Below are positions 43,198 to 52,048 of a stretch of DNA of 64,000 nt, piece by piece. The translations under genes were made by a program, and so were the position numbers. The notes beneath the pieces were generated by a model. That model was not told the DNA's origin. It did no database searches and was given only the letters and a program-made list of their open reading frames with translations. Each line of letters begins with the position of its first letter. Positions within the stretch are counted from its first letter, which is position 1. Source of the DNA: Chryseobacterium sp. YIM B08800. GTDB lineage: Bacteria > Bacteroidota > Bacteroidia > Flavobacteriales > Weeksellaceae. The stretch is taken from assembly GCF_026163565.1 (NCBI RefSeq), contig NZ_JAPDKN010000002.1, forward strand, positions 124,001-188,000, in the 5' to 3' direction.

Positions 43198-44622
43198 ATG
43201 CAGAACATTCAAGATTTAAAGGATAAGATTTTTTTTGAATCCAGGAATATCATTGATATTTTGGGTGGAATAAACAACGTTGACGAACTGGTTTCGAAAC
43301 AAGATCTACTAAATGATCTCGTGGAAAAAATTGCTTTTTTAAAATTGTTGGATAAAAATCTGGGCGATTATCAACAGCAAAATTCAAATTTTTCTGATTA
43401 TCAGAAAGACGAATCTTTGGTTTCTAATTATTTGGTAACCGAAGAAGAAGCAATTTTTAATAACGAGCTGAACGAAATCGGAAACGAATCTTTTTCTGAA
43501 AATAAAATTGAAACTGAGGAAGAGGAAGCCATTTTTAATAATCAGTTGAATGAAATTATTGAAAGTGATTTCCATGAAAATATGGTCAATTTAGCTGAAG
43601 AAAATGTACCAGAAGCCAATGAAAACTTTGTTTCAGACGAAATTTCAGATCATTTAGACTTAGAAGAAGAGGCCGTTTTTAATAACCAGCTCAATGAAAT
43701 TGATGAAGATGAAGAACCGGAAAATTCTGACCGAGTTTTGAGTTTTGTAGATGAAGAAAGAATTTTGGAAGATTCTCAGCCGGAAAGTGATGATGATTTT
43801 AACGAAGAAATTTTTGCTGAAAAATCAACTGAAGAAGAGGTTTCTTTCAATAATCAATTAAATGAAATTATTGAAGAAGAAAATCATATTTCTGAAAAAA
43901 CATCTGCTGAAACTCACATTATTCCCGATATTTTTGAGAATGAATTTGAAGAAGATGAAATTTTAATTGAAGAAACTGAGAATGAATATGTCTCAACTTT
44001 TAATCATGAAAATGATGAAATTATCTCAGAAAGTTCAAATGTAGAATCTATTTTAAATGAAATTAAAAAAGATTCTGAAGTTCCGGAAGAAGTTGAAATG
44101 AAAACACAAGATTCTGAAAGAGGAAAAATTGTTGAAATTGATAAACCACAACGTGAAATAACCACAGAAGTTCCGAAATCAGACGAAAGTTTTGAAAATC
44201 TGGATGCTTATCATCAGGAAAAGAAAATAAAGCTTGCACACATAAGAGGTTTAAAAAACATTCAAACCTTATTTGATGATGATCCTTTGGAAAGGGAAAC
44301 TCCACATGAAAAAGTTGAAATTCCGGTTGTAAAAGAAGATATCGGAAGTTTAATAAAAACAAATATTCCGACTCAATTTATGGAGGCCGAAAAACCAAGA
44401 CCAGAATTTAAGCTTGATCTGAATGACAGAATAGCGTTTACAAAGGTACTTTTTAACGGAAGCCAGACCGATCTGAATGATTCTATTGCTGAGCTTAACA
44501 GATGCAAAAACATCGATGAGGCAAAAGAATATCTCAGCGAGCTATATTATGATAAAAATTGGGAAAAAGTAGATGAATATGCCCAAAGACTTTGGGTATT
44601 GGTAGAAAATAAATTTTTATAA
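43198..44622 (+). CDS. Acidic repeat protein, unknown function
   Basis: I do not recognise this 474-aa protein. It is very acidic, with no signal peptide. A 13-residue motif close to EEEAIFNNQLNEI occurs four times (residues 82-94, 108-120, 156-168, 212-224) at spacings of 26, 48 and 56. The N-terminal 70 residues look helical (DLKDKIFFESRNIIDIL). The C-terminal 80 residues look like a small folded domain (NDRIAFTKVLFNGSQTDLND, EAKEYLSELYYDKNWEKVDEYAQRL). The repeats look like short binding motifs on a disordered chain. rsmI begins 4 bp after its stop. Confidence 0.7.
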   Translation: MQNIQDLKDKIFFESRNIIDILGGINNVDELVSKQDLLNDLVEKIAFLKLLDKNLGDYQQQNSNFSDYQKDESLVSNYLVTEEEAIFNNELNEIGNESFSENKIETEEEEAIFNNQLNEIIESDFHENMVNLAEENVPEANENFVSDEISDHLDLEEEAVFNNQLNEIDEDEEPENSDRVLSFVDEERILEDSQPESDDDFNEEIFAEKSTEEEVSFNNQLNEIIEEENHISEKTSAETHIIPDIFENEFEEDEILIEETENEYVSTFNHENDEIISESSNVESILNEIKKDSEVPEEVEMKTQDSERGKIVEIDKPQREITTEVPKSDESFENLDAYHQEKKIKLAHIRGLKNIQTLFDDDPLERETPHEKVEIPVVKEDIGSLIKTNIPTQFMEAEKPRPEFKLDLNDRIAFTKVLFNGSQTDLNDSIAELNRCKNIDEAKEYLSELYYDKNWEKVDEYAQRLWVLVENKFL

Positions 44623-44626
44623 TATT

Positions 44627-45304
44627 TTGAGCGGTATTTTATATTTTGTTCCGACACCCGTCGGAAATCTTGAAGACATGACTTTCAGAGCGATCAATAC
44701 GCTGAAAGAAGTAGACTATATTTTGTGCGAAGATACCCGAACTTCGGGAATTTTATTAAAGCATTTTGAGATTTCAAAGCCTTTGAAATCTTATCATCTT
44801 CACAATGAGCATCAAGCCACAGAAAAAGTGATTGCAGACCTTAAAAACGGTCAGAATATTGCCATTATTACCGATGCAGGAACTCCAGGGATTTCAGATC
44901 CGGGATATTTGTTGGCAAAAGCGGGATCAGATCACGATATTGAAATGATTTGCCTTCCCGGTGCAACCGCTTTGATTCCGGCTTTGGTGGTTTCCGGTTT
45001 ACCGAATAATGAGTTTCTTTTTGCCGGTTTTCTTCCTCAGAAAAAAGGAAGACAAACAAAGCTTAAACAGCTTGCAGAAGAGAAAAAAACAATCGTTTTG
45101 TACGAAAGTCCGCATAAAATCAATACAACTTTAGAACAGATAAGAGAATTTTTCGGTGAAGAGACCAGAGCAAGTTTAAGCCGTGAAATTTCGAAAAAAT
45201 TTGAAGAAACTAAAAGAGGAACAATCAATGAATTAATTGAATTCTCTAAAAGTAAAACTTTAAAAGGTGAAATTGTTTTAATCGTTAATAATTCTTTAAA
45301 GTAA
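44627..45304 (+). CDS. rsmI: 16S rRNA 2'-O-ribose C1402 methyltransferase (RsmI)
   Basis: This 225-aa tetrapyrrole-methylase-fold enzyme begins SGILYFVPTPVGNLEDMTFRA, exactly the RsmI N-terminus, with TDAGTPGISDPGYLLA and SPHKINTTL. It methylates C1402 with RsmH. The start must be TTG at 44627: it lines up with family starts and there is no ATG nearby in frame. Confidence 0.95.
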   Translation: MSGILYFVPTPVGNLEDMTFRAINTLKEVDYILCEDTRTSGILLKHFEISKPLKSYHLHNEHQATEKVIADLKNGQNIAIITDAGTPGISDPGYLLAKAGSDHDIEMICLPGATALIPALVVSGLPNNEFLFAGFLPQKKGRQTKLKQLAEEKKTIVLYESPHKINTTLEQIREFFGEETRASLSREISKKFEETKRGTINELIEFSKSKTLKGEIVLIVNNSLK

Positions 45305-45309
45305 TTTCA

Positions 45310-46782
45310 TTGAAAAAATTAGTTTTCATTCTGCTTTCAGGTATTTTTTCAGCACAGACCAATCAGTATAAAGAGATATTATTGTCTAAACAAGTTGGGA
45401 AAGACGTACGTTTTTATACCAACGGTTACGGAATTATTTCAGACGCAAATACCGGAAATTCTTCTATTGTAGATTCTTTAGGAACAATTTCCTTTAATTA
45501 TCCTTTTAAAAGCGAAATTCTACGTCTTTCGAAAGACAGGTTTATTTTGAAAGTAAAAGAAGGGGAATCAAACGGAAAAACTGCTTTAATTGACGGAAAA
45601 GGAAATCAGTTGATCCCATTAGATAAATTTAAATACAAAACCTGGGAAAATAGAGACCGTTTAATTGTATCGAAAGATGGAAAAGATCTTGTTTACGACT
45701 ACAATGGTAAAGAAATTATCCCTTCTCAGGATAAAATAGAATTTGCAAACGACAGCAGATTTTTTATTAAAAAAGATAAGCTTTGGTTTATTTATAATTT
45801 TGACGGACAACAGGTTTCTGACAGAGCATTCAAGGAAAACCTGAGATTTTACAAAGGAAAAGTTTATTTAAATACCGGAATTAAAACCGGAGATGTGATA
45901 GATATCGACGGTAAAACGGTAAGTCAGTTTTCAAATCATTACATCGAAGATATTAACGGTTTTCCATTTTTAATTACAAAAGACATTACCAAAAATAAGT
46001 ATGGAATTGTAGATGAAAATGAGCAGGTTTTAGCAGAAAATATCTACGAACAGGCTTTTGTGGGAAGAAACTATATTTACCTTATCAAAGACAATAAAGT
46101 AAGCGTCTTTTCTAAAGCGGAAAGAAAACTTTTCCCTACCGAATATCATTATGTAAATCATTTGTTTAACGGTAATTTTAAAACACTAAAAGATTATAAA
46201 AATCCTAAAATTGCAGTTATTAAAGAAAGTGGGGAAGTTGTTTTGCCTAAAGAATATGACGTTGTAGAAGGCTTTAAAATAAAAGGTGAAGATTATGTTT
46301 TTGTAAGCAAAGACAATGAAGAAAGGCTTTTAGATAAAAATTTTGAGAGTGTTTTGGATGACGGATTTCAGATTGAGAAAATCTTCTTTAATAATGTCAT
46401 TGTAAAAAAAGACGAAGTTTATTATAAATTTTCACCAACAGATAAATCTTACACACCGATTAAAGATATTGTTTCTATAAAACCGTTTCAGTTTTACCCT
46501 GCAATTATCTGTAAAAACAAAGAAAACCTTTACGGAATGCTTGATGAAGAAGGAAAGGAAATTGTTCCGTTTATCTACGATGATATTGTAAGTTTTCTTT
46601 CAGCAGATGAAGTTGTGGTACAGAAAGGAGATAAATTCGGGGTTACGAATCTTAAAAATGAACCGCTTAAAGACGTTATTTACGACAAATATTCTGCAGA
46701 TAACAAAAAGCTTACCCTCACAAAAGATAAAGAATCTGAAGTGATTGATTTTAGTTCTTCAGAAGATAAAGTGATGTTTTAA
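45310..46782 (+). CDS. WG-repeat protein
   Basis: This 490-aa protein has a signal peptide (KKLVFILLSGIFSAQ). It has WG-repeat-like units (KYGIVDENEQVLAENIYEQ near 230, LYGMLDEEGKEIVPFIYDDI near 415, KFGVTNLKNEPLKDVIYDK near 445), with weaker ones elsewhere. It is probably a secreted or surface-associated repeat protein; the function is unknown. The start is TTG at 45310, 5 bp after the rsmI stop, so this is a second TTG start in one operon. Confidence 0.85.
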   Translation: MKKLVFILLSGIFSAQTNQYKEILLSKQVGKDVRFYTNGYGIISDANTGNSSIVDSLGTISFNYPFKSEILRLSKDRFILKVKEGESNGKTALIDGKGNQLIPLDKFKYKTWENRDRLIVSKDGKDLVYDYNGKEIIPSQDKIEFANDSRFFIKKDKLWFIYNFDGQQVSDRAFKENLRFYKGKVYLNTGIKTGDVIDIDGKTVSQFSNHYIEDINGFPFLITKDITKNKYGIVDENEQVLAENIYEQAFVGRNYIYLIKDNKVSVFSKAERKLFPTEYHYVNHLFNGNFKTLKDYKNPKIAVIKESGEVVLPKEYDVVEGFKIKGEDYVFVSKDNEERLLDKNFESVLDDGFQIEKIFFNNVIVKKDEVYYKFSPTDKSYTPIKDIVSIKPFQFYPAIICKNKENLYGMLDEEGKEIVPFIYDDIVSFLSADEVVVQKGDKFGVTNLKNEPLKDVIYDKYSADNKKLTLTKDKESEVIDFSSSEDKVMF

Positions 46783-46827
46783 AACAATGTTTAATTAGTG
46801 AATTAAAACTCGCAAAAACAAAATATA

Positions 46828-46835
46828 TATATTTG
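46828..46835 (+). promoter_or_regulatory. Bacteroidota -7 box upstream of fabG
   Basis: TATATTTG fits TAnnTTTG, 60 bp before the fabG ATG. No clear -33 element. Confidence 0.4.
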
Positions 46836-46895
46836 CAATCTGAATAATTTTAAACCACTCAAGTTATTTGGATTTTTAAAATAAATAATCATTAT

Positions 46896-47639
46896 ATGAA
46901 ACTATTAGAAGGAAAAGTAGCACTAATTACCGGAGCTACAAGAGGAATCGGGAAGGGTATTGCCGAAATTTTTGCTCAACAGGGAGCAAAAGTAGCATTT
47001 ACTTACGCAGGTTCTGTAGAAAAAGCGAAAGAATTGGAAACTGCTTTAAGTTCTGTAACTCAGATTAAAGGTTATCAGTCTGATGCATCAGATTACGATG
47101 CTGCACAAAAATTGGTAGATGATGTAATGGCTGAGTTTGGTAAAATTGATATTTTGGTAAACAATGCAGGAATTACGAAAGACAATCTTTTGATGAGAAT
47201 GTCAAAAGACGATTGGGACACTATTATCAAAGTAAATTTAGATTCTGTATTCAACCTTACTAAGGCTGTAATTAAGCCAATGATGAAAGCTAAATCGGGC
47301 TCTATCATCAATATGACTTCTGTTGTTGGGGTAAAAGGTAATGCAGGACAGGCAAATTATGCGGCTTCTAAAGCTGGAGTTATCGGATTTACGAAATCTA
47401 TTGCATTAGAATTAGGTTCAAGAAACATCCGTTGCAACGCAATTGCTCCAGGATTTATTGAAACTGAAATGACGGCTGCTTTAGACGAAAAAACAGTTCA
47501 AGGATGGAGAGACGGTATTCCTTTGAAAAGAGGTGGACAGCCTGAAGATGTTGCCAATGCGTGTGTATTTTTAGGTAGCGAAATGTCTTCTTATATTTCT
47601 GGTCAGGTTTTAAACGTTGACGGAGGAATGTTGACTTAA
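46896..47639 (+). CDS. fabG: 3-oxoacyl-ACP reductase FabG
   Basis: This 247-aa SDR enzyme has TGATRGIGKGIA, NNAGIT, and YAASKAG (Tyr-x3-Lys), and ends with SGQVLNVDGGM. It reduces 3-oxoacyl-ACP with NADPH in fatty acid elongation. It is a single gene with a strong terminator behind it. Confidence 0.95.
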   Translation: MKLLEGKVALITGATRGIGKGIAEIFAQQGAKVAFTYAGSVEKAKELETALSSVTQIKGYQSDASDYDAAQKLVDDVMAEFGKIDILVNNAGITKDNLLMRMSKDDWDTIIKVNLDSVFNLTKAVIKPMMKAKSGSIINMTSVVGVKGNAGQANYAASKAGVIGFTKSIALELGSRNIRCNAIAPGFIETEMTAALDEKTVQGWRDGIPLKRGGQPEDVANACVFLGSEMSSYISGQVLNVDGGMLT

Positions 47640-47662
47640 GAAAATTATTATTCTACAATATA

Positions 47663-47697
47663 AATCCCTTTCATAAGCTTTATGAAAGGGATTCTTT
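47663..47697. terminator. Bidirectional terminator fabG/TPR regulator
   Basis: AATCCCTTTCATAA-GCT-TTATGAAAGGGATT is a 14-bp perfect stem followed by CTTTT, in the convergent gap. Confidence 0.9.
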
Positions 47698-49193
47698 TAT
47701 GATTCAGAATCGATGTAATTTCTAAGCCAAACTTGAAGGTCTTTTTCGGGTGAAAGGTTGATTTTTTTCCTGAAATTATAACGGTTATTTTCTATCGTTT
47801 TTATTGCTTTAAAAGTACAATCTGCAATCTCTTTCGTTGTAAAACCGAGATAAATATAAGCTGCAAAAGTAAGCTCGCTCGGTTTCAGACTTTCATTAAG
47901 CTGAAGCATTTTAGACTGAAATTTAGGATAAACCTCCTGAAACCTTGTATAAAATGAAGGATTATTATCTTTTGCCAATTGAATGATTTCGTCGAAAGCT
48001 TCGTTAACTTGTTGTTTCAGTTTGTGCGTTTCCTGTTCTGTTATTTCTTTTTCTTTAAGCAGTTTTTGGGCGATTTCGATAGATTTCAGATTCCTAGATT
48101 TCGATTTTTTAAGAAGATAAATAATAAATAAAGTGATGAATACCAGTAAAGAAATGATGATTAAGGTTGTTCTCTGCGTTTTTTTGGTTTCAAGAATCTG
48201 CTTTATTTTTTCTTCTTTCATCACCTCATTCAACGCAAAATCTCTTTCTTTCTTCATTCTGTCATCCAATTCCTTATTCGTTTTCAGATAAAGATCCTGA
48301 TATTGTTTTGCTTCGGTTGCATTTCCCTGTGCTATTTTCAGCTCGGCAATTTTTTTGTACAATTCGCTCAGAATATCCGGAAAATGATGCTGATCAAAAC
48401 TTTTTAAAGCCTGATCGTAAAAATTTTGAGCTTCAGAATATTTTTTTTGAGCAGTATATAGATTTCCAAGTCCTATTAACGATTCAATTTTGCAGGGATG
48501 GATTTTATCTTTAAAATGATCTAATGATTTGCTGTAATAATATTGAGCAGAATCGGTTTTATTTTGATTCAGATAATAATTTCCAAAACCTAAACAAGAA
48601 CAACCTTTTTGAATATAAGCATCCTCTAAATTTATTTTTTTTAAAATTGTATCTTCTTTTTGCAAAAAGTAGTGCATAGAATCCGGCTTATTAAAATTAT
48701 CATAGATATAGCTCAAATGCGAATATATTGCACTTTCTGTGAGAGAATCTTTTGTTGTTTTATTGGGCTTGGTTTTTAAGATTTCAAGCGCTTTTCGATA
48801 ATTTTTAAACGATAGGCTGTAAAGCTCAAGAAGAAGGTAATTTCCAGCTAATAAAGATGAAATATTGGCAGAATGCGTTTGATCTGTTTCTAAATACGAC
48901 GTATATTTTTGTGCCTCTTTTGCATAATCAATACTTTGTTTAAACTTTGCATGATCGTAATAATAGGAGGCTAAATAATAATTGCCATACGATAACCCTT
49001 TTTCATTATTTATAGAATTTGATAATTTTATAAGTTTTTGTGAAGCGTCCAAAACTTTGTCAGATTCTCCGGATAGCTGAATGGTATTGATTTGTTTTAC
49101 CAAAAAATCAATATCGGGTTCATTTTGAGCATAAAAAAGATTGCTCAGAAGAACAAGACTAAGTAAATATTTATACGAATGGAGATAACCCAT
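47697..49193 (-). CDS. TPR membrane protein with LuxR-type HTH
   Basis: This 498-aa protein has a signal-like N-terminus (YLHSYKYLLSLVLLSNLFYAQ). It has several tetratricopeptide-like repeats (about 30-320), one membrane helix (about 346-364, TTLIIISLLVFITLFIIYLL) and a C-terminal LuxR/FixJ-type HTH (about 430-498, LKPSELTFAAYIYLGFTTKEIADCTFKAIKTIENNRYNFRKKI). The TPR part is outside and the HTH inside. This is a known Bacteroidota one-component regulator layout; targets are unknown. Confidence 0.85.
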   Translation of the reverse strand: MGYLHSYKYLLSLVLLSNLFYAQNEPDIDFLVKQINTIQLSGESDKVLDASQKLIKLSNSINNEKGLSYGNYYLASYYYDHAKFKQSIDYAKEAQKYTSYLETDQTHSANISSLLAGNYLLLELYSLSFKNYRKALEILKTKPNKTTKDSLTESAIYSHLSYIYDNFNKPDSMHYFLQKEDTILKKINLEDAYIQKGCSCLGFGNYYLNQNKTDSAQYYYSKSLDHFKDKIHPCKIESLIGLGNLYTAQKKYSEAQNFYDQALKSFDQHHFPDILSELYKKIAELKIAQGNATEAKQYQDLYLKTNKELDDRMKKERDFALNEVMKEEKIKQILETKKTQRTTLIIISLLVFITLFIIYLLKKSKSRNLKSIEIAQKLLKEKEITEQETHKLKQQVNEAFDEIIQLAKDNNPSFYTRFQEVYPKFQSKMLQLNESLKPSELTFAAYIYLGFTTKEIADCTFKAIKTIENNRYNFRKKINLSPEKDLQVWLRNYIDSES

Positions 49194-49242
49194 TTAAATA
49201 ATTTGGTATTATTAGTTCACTACATAAAAAGTCAACACCTCA

Positions 49243-49250
49243 CAAATGTA
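49243..49250 (-). promoter_or_regulatory. Bacteroidota -7 box upstream of the TPR/HTH gene
   Basis: On the minus strand TACATTTG (49250-49243) lies about 50 bp before the start codon. Confidence 0.4.
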
Positions 49251-49501
49251 TTATTCATGGGTGTTACAGTCTTTTTTGATTGTGTATTTTCGCTCAACTT
49301 TTGTGCCAATGTAAACCTGAACATTAAAAGAAACGTATGACTGAAGGTTTAATTTCAATAAATGAATTAAAATTAACTTTCCATTTATATTAAATAAATT
49401 TTGATATTTGGCGTGAATTTTAAATCAGATAAAAAGCGATTTATTACAGTAAATATTTACAGTGATTTCTTTAGAATTAAAATTTTGAAACAATAGATAT
49501 C

Positions 49502-49556
49502 AAAAAAAAATCTCCGAAAATTTTAAACTTATTTTGTTTAAAAATCTCCAGAGATT
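49502..49556 (-). terminator. Possible terminator of guaC
   Basis: In the 549-bp gap 49194-49742, the minus strand has CTCTGGAGATTTTTAAAC and GTTTAAAATTTTCGGAG, which pair imperfectly, followed by T9. It is the nearest downstream hairpin for guaC, though about 190 bp away. I see no gene in the rest of the gap. Confidence 0.5.
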
Positions 49557-49742
49557 AATTTTTCCTCCATCATTCGGATTTCAGTTTTTTTGAACGATAC
49601 AAATAGAAGAAAAAGTTAAAAAAAGAGCAAAATATCAACCCCTCAATTTCCCCTCTATTTAAATAAATCCTTTATCAATAGAGCTTTATGATGGTATTCA
49701 AATTATTCTAACATTTTGAATTTACAAAGATTAAGATTTTGA

Positions 49743-50783
49743 TTAATCATTATAAACCTGATTTTCCTGTTCCTGAACTCTTATAAAAGTTGTTCTTTTA
49801 GACAATTCTTTCAAGGTAGAAGCACCAACATAAGTACAGGTAGAACGCACTCCGCCTAAAATATCTTTCACCGTTTCGAGCACTGCACCTTTATAAGGAA
49901 CTTTCACTGTCTTTCCTTCCGAAGCTCTGTATTCTGCAACACCACCCGAATGTTTATCCATTGCAGTTTTTGAGCTCATTCCGTAAAAAAGTTTGAATTT
50001 TTTACCATTTTCTTCCACCATTTCGCCACCGCTTTCATCATGACCGGCAAACATTCCACCCAACATGACGAAATCTGCGCCGCCACCAAAAGCTTTGGCT
50101 ACATCACCCGGAACTTTGCAACCTCCGTCTGCAATAATATGACCTTTTAAACCATGTGCAGCATCAGAACTTTCAATAATTGCCGATAATTGAGGATATC
50201 CAACACCGGTTTTTACCCTTGTTGTACACACAGAACCGGGACCGATACCGACTTTGATAATATCTGCGCCTGCCAAAAGAAGTTCTTCCACCATTTCTCC
50301 GGTTACTACATTGCCTGCAATAATAATTTTATCAGGAAAATTGGCTCTTGCACGTTTCACAAACTCTACAAAATGCTCAGAATAACCATTGGCTACATCA
50401 ATGCAGAGAAACCCAATTTTTGGATGGTTTTCGAGAATTGTTTTTATTTTTTCTTCATCCGCTTTTCCTGTTCCTGTACTTAAAGCGATGTATTGATAAA
50501 TATTTTCAGGTTGATTATTGAGGAAATTGCTCCATTCTTCAACGGTATAATGTTTATGAATGGCAGTAATAATTTTTTCTTTGGAAAGCTCAAGAGCCAT
50601 TTCAAATGTTCCCACCGTGTCCATATTGGCTGCGATAATGGGTGTGCCTTTCCATTTTTTTTGAGTGTGAAGGAAGGTAAACTCACGGTTTAAATCTACT
50701 TCTGAACGAGATTTTAAAGTAGAACGTTTTGGTCTGAACATAACGTCTTTAAAACCAAGTTTTATATCATTTTCTATTCGCAT
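49743..50783 (-). CDS. guaC: GMP reductase
   Basis: This 346-aa protein has the IMPDH/GMPR barrel. It has no CBS domains, and the catalytic Cys is in [19 protein letters not shown] near residue 185. The start [21 protein letters not shown] is that of GMP reductases rather than IMPDH. It converts GMP to IMP and ammonia with NADPH. Confidence 0.95.
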   Translation of the reverse strand: MRIENDIKLGFKDVMFRPKRSTLKSRSEVDLNREFTFLHTQKKWKGTPIIAANMDTVGTFEMALELSKEKIITAIHKHYTVEEWSNFLNNQPENIYQYIALSTGTGKADEEKIKTILENHPKIGFLCIDVANGYSEHFVEFVKRARANFPDKIIIAGNVVTGEMVEELLLAGADIIKVGIGPGSVCTTRVKTGVGYPQLSAIIESSDAAHGLKGHIIADGGCKVPGDVAKAFGGGADFVMLGGMFAGHDESGGEMVEENGKKFKLFYGMSSKTAMDKHSGGVAEYRASEGKTVKVPYKGAVLETVKDILGGVRSTCTYVGASTLKELSKRTTFIRVQEQENQVYND

Positions 50784-50949
50784 AATCTGGAAATTATTTT
50801 AAATAAAATTAGGGAAAAGATTGATAGAAAAGCTTAAAATAAATGATTTTATGGTTTATTTATGAGAAAAATGTAACTCTCACAGATGTCAGAGCTCAGC
50901 ACGGATGATTGAGAATAAAAAATAGGTGAAGTAAACAGCCAAGAATACA

Positions 50950-51017
50950 CAAATTAGTTTAGTTCAAGAAAAATTATAATAACAGTTTTTATAAAAAAAA
51001 GTGTGTATCTGTGGCAA
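50950..51017. repeat. Imperfect inverted repeat upstream of the Lgt-like gene (family B)
   Basis: AGCCAAGAATACACAAATTA on the left resembles the complement of GTGTGTATCTGTGGCAAA on the right (about 10 of 13 in the best block). It lies in the 290-bp divergent gap between guaC and the Lgt-like gene and resembles 5325-5418. Confidence 0.4.
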
Positions 51018-51060
51018 AATAATCTGTGAAAATTTGTGGGAAAAGATAATCGAAATATCT

Positions 51061-51068
51061 TACTTTTG
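51061..51068 (+). promoter_or_regulatory. Bacteroidota -7 box of the Lgt-like/radical SAM operon
   Basis: TACTTTTG fits TAnnTTTG and ends 5 bp before the ATG, so the mRNA would have almost no leader. The nearest TTG is 24 nt upstream, a little too far. Confidence 0.45.
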
Positions 51069-51073
51069 ATTTT

Positions 51074-51829
51074 ATGGATTTTCCTGTTACATTTCAGATT
51101 TTTGGTAAAACGATTTTGCTTCACCCCATCACAGAATCTTTAGGGATTTTTTTGGGAATGCGCTATTACACATTTTTGAAAAGAAAAAATAAAGAAAAAT
51201 TTAGTAGTGTTAAGTCTTTGCTGATTCTTATTGCTGCAACTTTCGGTGCGTTAATAGGTTCTCATACAATTGGCTCATTAGAAAGACCCGATGATTTGAT
51301 AAATGCCAAGGATTTTTGGATGTATATCTGGCTAAACAATACAATTGTGGGAGGTTTAGCGGGTGGTCTCATTGGCGTTGAAGCTATGAAGAAGATCATT
51401 GGAAAAAAAGAAAGTACGGGTGACCTTATGGTTTATCCTTTGATCTTAGCCATATTTATTGGAAGGATAGGATGTTTTTTTACCGGCATATATGAAGAAA
51501 CTTATGGATTACCTACCAATTCTATTTTCGGGATGTATTTGGGAGACCAATATTTAAGACATCCTATTGCCTTATATGAAATGGTATTTTTGACGATTTT
51601 ATTTATAGGATTGAAAATCTTTCAAAAAAGGTATACTTACAGATCCGGAGTTTTATTTCAGTTATTCATGTTGTGCTACTTTTCATTCAGGTTTATTATT
51701 GATTTTCTGAAACCGAAATATAATATCATATTGGGATTAAGTACCATTCAGATAGTATGTTGTATGGTTATCATTTACTATATTTATCTTTTAAAAAACA
51801 ACAAATATGAAACTATTAGAAGTCGGTAG
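51074..51829 (+). CDS. Lgt-like membrane protein lacking key catalytic residues
   Basis: This 251-aa protein has about seven membrane helices and matches prolipoprotein diacylglyceryl transferase: GGLAGGLIGVEA, GRIGCFFTG, LRHPIALYEMV and SFRFIIDFLKP. Two positions important in E. coli Lgt differ. The His of the HGG motif (His103) aligns with Ala in LAGG, and Asn146 of GRxGN is Cys. The arginine of GR and the arginine of the C-terminal FRF are kept. So it may not make lipoproteins in the normal way and could modify another lipid. It is the first gene of a four-gene plus-strand operon. Confidence 0.75.
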   Translation: MDFPVTFQIFGKTILLHPITESLGIFLGMRYYTFLKRKNKEKFSSVKSLLILIAATFGALIGSHTIGSLERPDDLINAKDFWMYIWLNNTIVGGLAGGLIGVEAMKKIIGKKESTGDLMVYPLILAIFIGRIGCFFTGIYEETYGLPTNSIFGMYLGDQYLRHPIALYEMVFLTILFIGLKIFQKRYTYRSGVLFQLFMLCYFSFRFIIDFLKPKYNIILGLSTIQIVCCMVIIYYIYLLKNNKYETIRSR

Positions 51830-52040
51830 TTTTGGTGGAGACCTTGCTGCATTAGGATTAATTTTTTTATTCATTGGTCTGGTAGTATTTATTATTTCAA
51901 TTATAGTTGCTGTAGTTTTAGGAATTATGGCTGCTGCAAATTCTGATAAAAAATACAATTTTAAACCAGCTTTAATGGGTATTCTTACTGGAATATTGAT
52001 TTTCATTGCAGGAGGATGTATTTGTGGATTTAAATTATAA
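51807..52040 (+). CDS. Small two-helix membrane protein
   Basis: I do not recognise this 77-aa protein. Two hydrophobic helices (about 14-42 and 52-75) are separated by a short polar loop (NSDKKYNFK), and the end carries two cysteines (GGCICGFKL). Its start overlaps the end of the Lgt-like gene by 23 bp and the radical SAM gene starts 8 bp after it, so translation is probably coupled. It could be a partner subunit of the neighbours. Confidence 0.65.
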   Translation: MKLLEVGSFGGDLAALGLIFLFIGLVVFIISIIVAVVLGIMAAANSDKKYNFKPALMGILTGILIFIAGGCICGFKL

Positions 52041-52048
52041 TAGAAATT

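Noticed and set aside
44063..44362. A 99-codon minus-strand frame under the acidic repeat gene
   Set aside because: It is an opposite-strand shadow of the acidic Glu-rich coding region, with no start context or known motif.
49194..49742. A hidden small RNA or gene in the 549-bp gap
   Set aside because: Apart from a -7 box and a possible guaC terminator I see no conserved structure, tRNA-like arm or credible reading frame.
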